Positions 1 to 8,028 of a stretch of 16,807 nucleotides of DNA are shown here, piece after piece; position 1 is the stretch's first letter, and the number at the start of each line of letters is the position of its first letter. A program made the position numbers and the translations under genes. The DNA is from an uncultured bacterium (GTDB lineage Bacteria; Patescibacteriota; Gracilibacteria; UBA4473), in the NCBI GenBank assembly GCA_947311285.1, contig CAMZKS010000058.1, positions 1 to 16,807 on the forward strand, written 5' to 3'. The notes under the pieces were generated by a model, which saw nothing but the letters and a program-made list of their open reading frames with translations, was not told the origin of the DNA and did no database searches.

Positions 1-3000
1 TGGGATACCATCTCCATCGGGGTCTGCCGTATTATCAAAAGTTGAATCTATAGTTTCATCACTAACTTCAACAACTTCATTTTCATCATTAATAGGTTTT
101 ACTACCGGATTTTCATCAACGGTTTTGCTCGACATGAAATAAAGCATAATTGGATCATCCCCATCACTCCACGCAACCGCAATATCATCAAGTGTGTCAA
201 AATTGTTTTCAAAGTCTCCTACCGAAACTCGTAAGTTTGGTAGTGCTTCAACTTTAAGCTGCCATTTTAACATGGCAGTCGTGCCACGCCTTAACCTTGG
301 GAACCGGAGCCAAAAAAGTTCACGTGGACTCGGTTGTTTTACCACCACGTCTCCACCACAATTATTACAACTAAAGCTACCTTTAACGTAACTAAAAAAC
401 TTGTCCTGTGGCAGTATCAATTGAACTTTGTCCAACGTTGTGGTTGGAGAAAGTTTGAACGCAACATTAATTAAGCTGCCTGGTTTCACCTGTTCAGTGT
501 TACTCTCCGTTGTGTAATCAGCCCGTCCTAAAAAGGAACTATCTTCAAGCGCGACAAATTTAACCTGATTTGGATTACTTATCGTTTCATCGAAATAAGA
601 GCCCATCAAGGCCTCATCTAAATTATCGGATGTCACAATTTGTGGGCGAGCATCCAAACTCGTTTTAATCATGGTCGTATTCCCATCCAAAACACCATCT
701 TGTTCTATGCCTTCATAGCTAATAAACCCAAGTTTAAGATTAATATTGGGTTCTTCTAAGCTTTCATTCGTGAAAATAAAATTCGGAGGAAACTCATAAA
801 TCTGCACAGGCTCGGCCCAAGATTTTTCACCCAGCCACGACCATCTCCACAAGGTGTGATCTTCATCAATAACCACTAAGTCACTAAAACCATCATCATC
901 TAGTACCGCCGTTTGAAAGGATTCAATAGGCGAAGCCTTTGGCCAATTAACTTTGAGGGCCTCAAAACGTCCGGACTGCCAAGCCCAGGCGGTTAAATTA
1001 TTATTAAAATCAGCTTGCAGTAACTGCCACTCATTTTGTGGTCCTTTTATCACCACGGCTGACTTAATACCGCCTGGGACACGCAACCACACTTCAGGAG
1101 TTGAGAATTGTAATTTTCCGTTACCCCGTGCCGGCGTTTGCCGTGCCACCCACAACTTACTGCCCGTTAAGGCCAGTACATCTTTTAAGCCGTCATTATC
1201 AACATCGACCGAAAATAAAGTTTTAATACTACCTTCTAAATTTTTAAAAATAGGCTGACCAATATCTTGAGTAAAGCCTGTTTTCGGGGCTATTTTATTG
1301 CCTGTTTGTACGGCTAATGACGGATCACCATAAAAGACAAGCACATCACTACTACCAAGCTTTGTGGCGGCACCCAAATCTTCACCCGCGGCCAGATGCG
1401 CCACCGTGCCCCATCGAGGCCCCCAGGCCAAATAATTAGTCCCACTTTCATCTTCAATAGAAGATTCTAGTGAACCTAATTTTCTACTGGATTGTTCTTT
1501 CTTAACTCGGTCAAACAATACGTAGCCAAAGTCTCCTGTAGTACTGTTCCCAACTAAACTTTCATCGGTATAGACCTGCGGATCAATAATTTTAACTTCA
1601 AGGGTCCCGTTATGAGTAAAGCCGGTTTTAATTTCAAGGGATTTTTCATTAAACACCCAATTCAAATTTCCTACTTGGTCACGATTAAAGTAAACATTCC
1701 ATTTAAATAAATTCTGGGTTGGTTTTAACACAAATCGTTTATCAAGCACTTTAATGCCCCCTTCTTCAAATAATTCCATAACGCGAAGTCCGTCCCAACG
1801 CCAAACTTGATTGTCAGGGTCAAATGTTAAAGTTTTATTTTTAACGGTTTTGGGCTGCCACCATATTCCTGAGCTATCAGGAACAGCGCCTGTTTCTAAT
1901 ATTTTGAAATCAAGTGCCGCAAAACGTTTCGCTTGAGCGAGTATTTTACTATCTCCTTTAATTAAGGCATTAAAATGATCCGCACTTACCCACTCTGCGG
2001 TGAGTCTTGGCCCCATGGTGCCATCTGGCGAGAGGTAGCCATATTGATACGCTGGGTCAGCATCTGCTCCAAGAGTAACTACTCCACCCGCTTTATTTAA
2101 AGTGAGCCACGTGGTTGCAAAATTTTGAGCATAACGCAAATCACCTGCCTCCCAACCGAGAAGTAAAGTTAACAAACTACGCGGCGCTAAATTTTGGACA
2201 TCTGTGAGCGTGAAAAAACTCGTTAATTTAAATTCAAGTGTCCCTAAGGTTAGGTCTTCGTGTTCGGCTAATAATCGAACCGTACCCGATAAATTTTTCG
2301 GCGTAATTTTTATATTTTTCTTTCCTCTTGCAAAGTTAAGATCCGACGTATCAATATCCACTAAATGTTTCGTTCCATCAGTGGCACGAAGATTTATTTT
2401 TCCCACCCAATTTGGTACAAGATTTCGATACTTATCATACACTTGAACGCTTAACTCAATGGGCTTGTCGGCCTTAAATTCAACCGCTTCTGGGTTTTCA
2501 TTTGGCAGTGATAGATCTACTTTTACCGGATCACCAGGAAGTACTTTGAAATTCGTCAAACTTTCAACAAAGCCAGGATGCGATAAACGAAGCTTAAAAC
2601 CACCCGCTAAAGTTCCCGGCTGAAAACGCATGGTTCCAACACCATCCACCAAGGTCATAGATTCTGGTATTCTCCCTTGAGCCAACGGTTCTATTCCTAC
2701 TTGCAAAGTGAAATCATCAGCAATTAGAGTACCTCCTTGAGTTCGGGCCTCAACCGTGGCTGTCAAAAAGTCCTCACTGCCGGCTTGAATTTGATTCTTA
2801 TCTAAAGTCACCTTAAAGAGAGGATCTTCAATAACTTCAAACAATAGCCCCTTCAGGTCCTTAGCGGCCAAGAAATCACTTTCCACCGAAATTTGCGCAG
2901 TTTTCGATCCCACTTTCGCCCGAATAGGCAGCTCTGAGATAGTTCCAAACGAGGCTAACATTTGTACGCCGTTTTTTCGAGGATCGGCATCATAGGCGGC

Positions 3001-6000
3001 ACGATCGAGGATTTCTAGGTTTTTTGTTTTCCACGTCCACTGGTGCGGCACACCGTCAACTAGGTTTCCAAACTTATCGGTTAACTGAGCGCCAATATTT
3101 TGGTAAAAATTACCCGCAATTAAATACGGTGATTTTTTAGTCAATTTAATACCAACGGCTAAATCGGGCAGTAATTTTATTTTAAGGGTGAAAGGTGGTA
3201 ACTTATTTTCTGGATGCGATACATTAATTTCAAAATCCCCTGCAAGCGTTCCTGGCAAAAACTTAATATTTACCACTCCATTTTTAATACGAGCCTTTCC
3301 ATAATTTTCAAAAGTTCCTCCCGTACTTTTAAACTGTACTTCCTCATCTTCCCAATCACGCGTTGGCGCATCGTCGTTGCCCAACACTTTAATTTGTACA
3401 TTGGCACCATCTATATCTCCCACCACTAATTCGTTGGTATCGATTTGCCCCCATAACCGGTAAACGCCAAGCCTAACCGGCACTTCGGCACTACTTAATT
3501 TTTTGCCTTCATTATTACCATTCCGAGCAACCGCTTTCATATTAAAACGGCCGCCAAATTCACGTCCTTTTGGTACCAAAAAGAAAGTTATTTCCCCTGC
3601 CACTAAGGGCAAACTCTGCGACGGACTCACCTCAAAGAAGTCATTCGCATCGGCACTATCAAACTCGAGTGTTACCTCCGTTGAAAAATCAGATGTTTGT
3701 AAATTACCGGCCGCATCCTCTAAACGAACGTTAACTTCAATTAAATCTCGTCCTTGGCTGCTGACAAATATATCATTTGGAGTAACGACCAAATGCTTAC
3801 CAGTCAGTGACACATTTAAATCCTCAATTACTGGATCAAGTGATGCCTTTGTGCCTAAATTAGGTCCAACGCTTACTTTTTTTGTGGTAGCCGTTGTGGA
3901 GGCCTTTAAAGAGCAAGCGACTCGTAGTGGCCAGGTTAGAGTGGTGTTTGGAATACGATCACACTTTGATTCTTCTTTCGTATTTAAAAATGTCTCACCA
4001 AAATCTACCCCCAAAAACTCTATTTCCGGATCCCCACTTTCATATACGAAAGAAGCTTCTTCACTCCGAGCTTCTAAAAATTCAAAATCCGGATTAAAAT
4101 CTTCTGGTAAAAACGCCATTTCCATTCCCTGTGCTGTCGAACCATCAGCTCGAATTTGAACCACTTCGTATCCTTTAAAGTCAGTCTCTTCAAAAAACGC
4201 ATTGTAATCAGACGTGCCTCGCATGGCATGTTCAAAGGCCAGACGATTTTTTGATTCAATATCTAAATCAATCCAAGCTAAAGCTTCATATACTTCATTC
4301 CAATCAAATTTAGATAAAAATGTTTCGACAAATTTATCTGGAATCAAAGCCCCTGTTTCATAAAACTTAGTAAAATTACCGCCACAACCAGACCAGCGAC
4401 GAGCTTTTGTAAAGGCATCAACCGCTTGCACACTTTGTGTTATCTCACATTCGTCACTACTAGTAGCACTGCTTATAGTCGTAGAAGTTGATGTATTAGC
4501 GGGCATAAACCACTGGCTATTTCTTCCTGGGAAGCCTGTAGCAGTCGAAAATTGTTGATTAGAAATAGTGTTCCCTGCCGCGGTAATGGCATTTATAGCC
4601 TCAATTTTTGTTTGCAATAAATTATGCATCGCAACTCGCAACTGATCCGCGTTAGCCACTATTTTACGTTGTGTAAATATATTAGGAAACTCTACACGAT
4701 GAAATTTTTCGCCGTGATCATAAAAAGAAAAAGCCCGTGGATCATCTACCGGCATCGCACGTGTAAACTGGGCTGTAACCTGCTCCATAATCGTTTCTGG
4801 ACGAGGCTCGTCGTGCAACATTAAGCTGGAAAAACGAGCCGCATAAATTTCATCTTCATTTACGGCTAACCCGGCTCGACACCCATCAGCCCCTTCTAGA
4901 CCATCAATTTCACGCGTCCCTCTTTCTGAAAAAACCGGCAACTCTGCCCCAATATGAAAGAGCGAATTGAGTCCGCTTTGCCCTCCTGCCCACTGTGTAC
5001 CTAAATTACAGGTGTTATAACCAAATTCGTTATCTTCATAAGTAATGTTACGCGCACAACAACCTTCAAACTTATCATTATTAAAATCTGGCTCAGCTAC
5101 ATTTTTACATAAATCTACCGTATCAATGTCCATGCTTTGATTTGCCTCAACTTGTTGGGCAAACGGATACGTTTGAGTTCTATTCGCTCCTCTAATCAAA
5201 GTACATTCTTCGGCGGTCATTGCTGCAGAAGGCCGAACACCATTCCAATAAGCCGGTTTATTTACATACTTTGTGCCACCGTCCTCGCCACCTTCTTCAT
5301 AACTTACAATCACCGTGTGTGGCATGGCGATATCATGCGGGACATTATTTTCATTTACTTGACTCAATAGATCTTCCTCTAATAGATCATTAAAATAACG
5401 TAACGCTAATACAGAGGCTTCATCTTTTTGTGAAACCAAAGCGGGTAAATTCTCAAGATCTGCGGCCGTCCAACGCCCACTTCTTTCTACGTGCGTATTG
5501 GCCTGAGTAATCCAGTTTTCATACAATTGCACGTATCGCTTTGCTAAATTATCAATAATACTTTTTGCAAAGTTATCCGGTAAGGCCGTTAGATTATCGG
5601 CATTCAAGGTTTCTAAAACTTCTTCTCGAGTTAACCCCTCATCTGCAGCTAAAATTTCATCAGCTAACACTTGTTTTTCGCTTTCACTTAAACTATTCAA
5701 ATTACCAGAACTAATACCAGCTTGCTCGGCACGTTCATATAGGCGGCGCAACCAATGCTTTGTGTATCTAATATATTGCACCTCTTCGGCAAACTCAATC
5801 CACTCTTGATAACGCCAATACAGCATATTAGGTACAATTTGACGCTGACGAATTAAATCGGCTATAAACACTTTTTTATCAAAGGTTGTCTCTTGGGTAT
5901 GAATACGGTGATTTGCATTAAAGTAATTTTTTAAGTGTGAAACACGTGATGTCATAATTTTAGTTGGGGCTTTTATAACACCGTGCCAAATTTCAGAAGA

Positions 6001-6516
6001 CATATTACCACCAGAGGTGTATTCAAATCGTTCGTCAGCTTCGTCCCATATATAAGTAGGATCATAAAAATCCGTGTAAGGAAAAACGGTCGGCCACAAG
6101 TTCCCGTTTTTCTCCACTACCGGTAAGGGTAAATTACCGACTAATACCACGCCTTTTAAACTAGAAGGACGCGACTCCGTTGGGAGTCCGTTTTGATAAA
6201 GAGCCGCCAAGCCTTCATAAATATCAAAAGGCGAAACATCTTTATTTAAAATAGTAATAATCACTTCTGCCTCTTGCGCTTTAGCAACGTCATCCGCATA
6301 ACGCAAAATCAAAGGCTTAAGTGCGGCTTGTTTATAAATTTCATCTTCCACTAAAAGGGATACCAACGACACTGAGTCCGCCCCTGTCTGTGAACTTAGT
6401 TGTGCCCAAACCGGAGTAGGCACCATACCCATTAAAAGAGACAGAAGAACAGCACTTGCTAAAATTTTATTTTTAACACGTTCAGAAAAGACTCGAAGAG
6501 ACTCTTGTTTAAGCAT
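1..6516 (-). CDS. Giant secreted multi-domain surface protein, 3' end cut by window edge
   Basis: I read this frame codon by codon: 2,172 codons with no stop from ATG 6516 to base 1, so the C-terminus lies outside. The function is unknown. Residues 1-38 form a signal peptide with cleavage expected after VWA (before Gln39). Residues 40-890 match no family I can name with confidence; a segment near residue 120 (VVLVGNLPLPVV, then a PYTDFYDP stretch) recalls the caspase-like fold of C25 peptidases, but I see no convincing catalytic His/Cys pair. Six cysteines fall within about 110 residues around 447-550. Residues 893-1432 hold five Ig-like units. Around 1700-1960 come FG-GAP/VCBS-like motifs (DNDGLKD at 1773, DDDGFSDLVV at 1873). 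A DUF11-like module follows at about 2010-2130. The visible end, DPDGDGIP at 2165, begins a thrombospondin-3-like calcium-binding repeat. The protein is probably exported and cell-surface attached. ATG 6516 is preferred because it gives the signal peptide and sits just after a promoter-like sequence; there is no Shine-Dalgarno. Confidence 0.9.
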   Translation of the reverse strand, partial: MLKQESLRVFSERVKNKILASAVLLSLLMGMVPTPVWAQLSSQTGADSVSLVSLLVEDEIYKQAALKPLILRYADDVAKAQEAEVIITILNKDVSPFDIYEGLAALYQNGLPTESRPSSLKGVVLVGNLPLPVVEKNGNLWPTVFPYTDFYDPTYIWDEADERFEYTSGGNMSSEIWHGVIKAPTKIMTSRVSHLKNYFNANHRIHTQETTFDKKVFIADLIRQRQIVPNMLYWRYQEWIEFAEEVQYIRYTKHWLRRLYERAEQAGISSGNLNSLSESEKQVLADEILAADEGLTREEVLETLNADNLTALPDNFAKSIIDNLAKRYVQLYENWITQANTHVERSGRWTAADLENLPALVSQKDEASVLALRYFNDLLEEDLLSQVNENNVPHDIAMPHTVIVSYEEGGEDGGTKYVNKPAYWNGVRPSAAMTAEECTLIRGANRTQTYPFAQQVEANQSMDIDTVDLCKNVAEPDFNNDKFEGCCARNITYEDNEFGYNTCNLGTQWAGGQSGLNSLFHIGAELPVFSERGTREIDGLEGADGCRAGLAVNEDEIYAARFSSLMLHDEPRPETIMEQVTAQFTRAMPVDDPRAFSFYDHGEKFHRVEFPNIFTQRKIVANADQLRVAMHNLLQTKIEAINAITAAGNTISNQQFSTATGFPGRNSQWFMPANTSTSTTISSATSSDECEITQSVQAVDAFTKARRWSGCGGNFTKFYETGALIPDKFVETFLSKFDWNEVYEALAWIDLDIESKNRLAFEHAMRGTSDYNAFFEETDFKGYEVVQIRADGSTAQGMEMAFLPEDFNPDFEFLEARSEEASFVYESGDPEIEFLGVDFGETFLNTKEESKCDRIPNTTLTWPLRVACSLKASTTATTKKVSVGPNLGTKASLDPVIEDLNVSLTGKHLVVTPNDIFVSSQGRDLIEVNVRLEDAAGNLQTSDFSTEVTLEFDSADANDFFEVSPSQSLPLVAGEITFFLVPKGREFGGRFNMKAVARNGNNEGKKLSSAEVPVRLGVYRLWGQIDTNELVVGDIDGANVQIKVLGNDDAPTRDWEDEEVQFKSTGGTFENYGKARIKNGVVNIKFLPGTLAGDFEINVSHPENKLPPFTLKIKLLPDLAVGIKLTKKSPYLIAGNFYQNIGAQLTDKFGNLVDGVPHQWTWKTKNLEILDRAAYDADPRKNGVQMLASFGTISELPIRAKVGSKTAQISVESDFLAAKDLKGLLFEVIEDPLFKVTLDKNQIQAGSEDFLTATVEARTQGGTLIADDFTLQVGIEPLAQGRIPESMTLVDGVGTMRFQPGTLAGGFKLRLSHPGFVESLTNFKVLPGDPVKVDLSLPNENPEAVEFKADKPIELSVQVYDKYRNLVPNWVGKINLRATDGTKHLVDIDTSDLNFARGKKNIKITPKNLSGTVRLLAEHEDLTLGTLEFKLTSFFTLTDVQNLAPRSLLTLLLGWEAGDLRYAQNFATTWLTLNKAGGVVTLGADADPAYQYGYLSPDGTMGPRLTAEWVSADHFNALIKGDSKILAQAKRFAALDFKILETGAVPDSSGIWWQPKTVKNKTLTFDPDNQVWRWDGLRVMELFEEGGIKVLDKRFVLKPTQNLFKWNVYFNRDQVGNLNWVFNEKSLEIKTGFTHNGTLEVKIIDPQVYTDESLVGNSTTGDFGYVLFDRVKKEQSSRKLGSLESSIEDESGTNYLAWGPRWGTVAHLAAGEDLGAATKLGSSDVLVFYGDPSLAVQTGNKIAPKTGFTQDIGQPIFKNLEGSIKTLFSVDVDNDGLKDVLALTGSKLWVARQTPARGNGKLQFSTPEVWLRVPGGIKSAVVIKGPQNEWQLLQADFNNNLTAWAWQSGRFEALKVNWPKASPIESFQTAVLDDDGFSDLVVIDEDHTLWRWSWLGEKSWAEPVQIYEFPPNFIFTNESLEEPNINLKLGFISYEGIEQDGVLDGNTTMIKTSLDARPQIVTSDNLDEALMGSYFDETISNPNQVKFVALEDSSFLGRADYTTESNTEQVKPGSLINVAFKLSPTTTLDKVQLILPQDKFFSYVKGSFSCNNCGGDVVVKQPSPRELFWLRFPRLRRGTTAMLKWQLKVEALPNLRVSVGDFENNFDTLDDIAVAWSDGDDPIMLYFMSSKTVDENPVVKPINDENEVVEVSDETIDSTFDNTADPDGDGIP
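2221..3840 (-). repeat. Five tandem Ig-like (invasin/Big-like) units, about 106-108 residues each
   Basis: Protein-level repeat within the giant secreted protein, about residues 893-1432. Each unit ends in a similar beta-strand pattern: hydrophobic, Pro, Gly/Lys, two residues, Leu/Phe, Ala/Ser/Gly, Gly, then alternating hydrophobics. The motif proline falls at residues 982, 1088, 1300 and 1406, with a degenerate copy near 1197, so spacings are 106, about 2x106 and 106. Units also share a strand of the type 'L.D..GNLV' (LEDAAGNLQ, LTDKFGNLV, VYDKYRNLV), which is typical of bacterial Ig-like group 1 folds. Known members of such folds form rods that hold a functional tip away from the cell; that role here is inferred. 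Confidence 0.6.
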
Positions 6517-6544
6517 AAAACTGACTAATTTGTGAATTAAATTT

Positions 6545-6573
6545 ATTCTAAAGACACTCGGATCTAAAACCAA
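6545..6573 (-). promoter_or_regulatory. Putative promoter of the giant surface-protein gene
   Basis: On the minus strand a -35-like TTGGTT (6573-6568) is followed after exactly 17 bases by a -10-like TAGAAT (6550-6545), five of six matches to TATAAT. A start site near 6538 would leave a leader of about 22 bases before ATG 6516. The -35 matches only moderately, and the upstream glycosyltransferase gene could also read through, so this is a prediction. Confidence 0.4.
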
Positions 6574-6636
6574 GCCATTGCGGTTGCCGAAACCTACCAA
6601 AAATAGTCCAATAACTTTTAGATTGAAAGCAAGGCC

Positions 6637-7776
6637 TTAAAGTGCCTGTTTATAGACTTCTAAGGTCTGGTTGGCGCATAAATTCCATGAGAACGTTTGA
6701 GCCTGCTTTAGTCCTTTTGATTTTAAAAGTTCTTGTCGAGGCTCATCTTTTAATAAGTCAGAAATCTTTGAGGCCATATCCGCTGGATCATGAGGATTAA
6801 AGTAAACGGCCGCCTCACCACAGACCTCGGGGATAGACGCAGCATTAGATACTACCACTGGCGTCGCACAAGCCATAGCCTCTAACGGAGGCAAACCAAA
6901 GCCTTCGTAAAAAGAAGGACACACATAGAGTGTAGCCGCATTAAACAGCCCCACCAAATCATCCAAACACACCAAACCCACCAGCTTAATAGAATCCGTT
7001 AAACCTAAACGAGTGATCGCTTTTCTTACCTCTGGATAATGTGGATCTTCTTTACCCGTTATGACCAATTTTAAATCTTTTAGCATCGCCTTTGCTTTTA
7101 ACACAGCAAAAGCTTCAATCAAGCCGACTAAGTTTTTATGTTCGCGCCAGTTGCCAGTGTACAACAAAAACGAATCGGTTAAATCATATTTTAAACGGAG
7201 TTTTTCGATTTCCTTATCCCCGACCACTTTAAACTCCTCAGAAGGAGCAATGTGAATAGGATTAATTTTATTAAAGTTTGTTTTAAAAAGTTTTATGACA
7301 TCTTTTTTAGTGTGCTCTGAGACTGTTATTATTTGTTTAGAAGCTTTCACTGCGTGCAGAATCACTAATCTATAAGCCAGTTTACGCCACCACGCGTTCA
7401 TTTTTTTCCCAGGATAAAAAGAAATAGTGGTATCATGAATAGTGACCACAAATTTCCGGCTATAAAGTAGGGGTAAATTGAAATGTGAAAAATGCACTAA
7501 GTCACAACGTTCTTTTTGTAGCAACCACCAAAACTTAATTTGTTCGGCTAAACTGTAGTGTCCTGCATTTACCAATACTTTTTTAACGTGCGCGGGAAAT
7601 TCAAAGGCACTGTACTGTGGATCATTCAAGAAAATAACCCACTCTAAGGGCTGCCCCTTAAAACTCGTTTGCTCAAACAACCTTTTAGTCAGTTCAAAGT
7701 TATAGCGTCCAATACCAGTAAAGGCATCAGAGAACATACGCGCATCAATACCAATTTTAAATTTCTTTTGAATCAT
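6637..7776 (-). CDS. GT4-family glycosyltransferase
   Basis: A 379-residue protein of normal length for GT-B fold retaining glycosyltransferases of CAZy family GT4. The N-terminal domain starts with the strand KIGIDAR and a Gly-rich loop (GIGRYN, near residues 21-26) typical of mannosyl- or rhamnosyltransferase-like members. The C-terminal nucleotide-sugar domain has the EX7E motif EGFGLPPLE (Glu291 and Glu299), then a strand of the form TPVVVSNAASIPEV. There is no signal peptide or TM segment, so it is probably cytosolic or peripheral, adding a sugar to a lipid-linked or protein acceptor. Donor and acceptor cannot be read from the sequence. It lies 42 bases downstream of tRNA-His and 120 bases upstream of the giant secreted protein on the same strand, so glycan or surface-protein decoration is a reasonable but unproven role. 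Start MIQKKF; only a weak GGGTG-like element precedes it. Confidence 0.92.
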   Translation of the reverse strand: MIQKKFKIGIDARMFSDAFTGIGRYNFELTKRLFEQTSFKGQPLEWVIFLNDPQYSAFEFPAHVKKVLVNAGHYSLAEQIKFWWLLQKERCDLVHFSHFNLPLLYSRKFVVTIHDTTISFYPGKKMNAWWRKLAYRLVILHAVKASKQIITVSEHTKKDVIKLFKTNFNKINPIHIAPSEEFKVVGDKEIEKLRLKYDLTDSFLLYTGNWREHKNLVGLIEAFAVLKAKAMLKDLKLVITGKEDPHYPEVRKAITRLGLTDSIKLVGLVCLDDLVGLFNAATLYVCPSFYEGFGLPPLEAMACATPVVVSNAASIPEVCGEAAVYFNPHDPADMASKISDLLKDEPRQELLKSKGLKQAQTFSWNLCANQTLEVYKQAL

Positions 7777-7818
7777 CTAAAACACCCTAGCGGACTAAAG
7801 TTTAAGTGTAAAAATAAA

Positions 7819-7894
7819 TGGGGCGAGCGATGGGGATCGAACCCACGGCCAGCGGTACCACAAACCGCTGCTCTACCACTGAGCTACGCTCGCC
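7819..7894 (-). tRNA. tRNA-His (anticodon GTG)
   Basis: A cloverleaf can be folded by eye: acceptor GCGAGCG pairs with CGCTCGC, D-stem GCTC/GAGC, anticodon stem GCGGT/ACCGC around loop TTGTGGT (anticodon GTG), T-stem GTGGG/CCCAT around TTCGATC. An extra G at -1 (base 7894) faces C73, the identity element of tRNA-His, and CCA is encoded (7821-7819). A full set of features, so the call is firm. Confidence 0.97.
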
Positions 7895-7958
7895 GTCTTG
7901 ATAGTTTAAAGCGAGGCAGATCCTAGGAAAATTTTCACACAACGCAACTTTAATCGTT

Positions 7959-7989
7959 ATTATATGCGAAATGGCAATTTAAGCCTCAA
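7959..7989 (-). promoter_or_regulatory. Possible promoter of tRNA-His
   Basis: A perfect TATAAT (7964-7959) lies on the minus strand with a TTGAGG (7989-7984) 19 bases upstream. Transcription from about 7952 would leave a leader of some 57 bases before tRNA-His. The 19-base spacer is long, though the tRNA-Glu promoter at the other end of the window has the same spacing. Confidence 0.35.
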
Positions 7990-8028
7990 ATTTTTGAAAT
8001 CTAAAAATAAATTCATACTCTCTACACT

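Noticed and set aside
1..5400. Several plus-strand frames of 60-218 codons (for example 3503-4159) opposite the giant gene
   Set aside because: They are antisense shadows of a 2,172-codon frame that has a signal peptide and recognisable domains; their translations show no domain features.
7669..7926. An 85-codon plus-strand frame crossing tRNA-His
   Set aside because: It overlaps the tRNA and the 5' end of the glycosyltransferase on the other strand; its translation is the common false protein from antisense tRNA.
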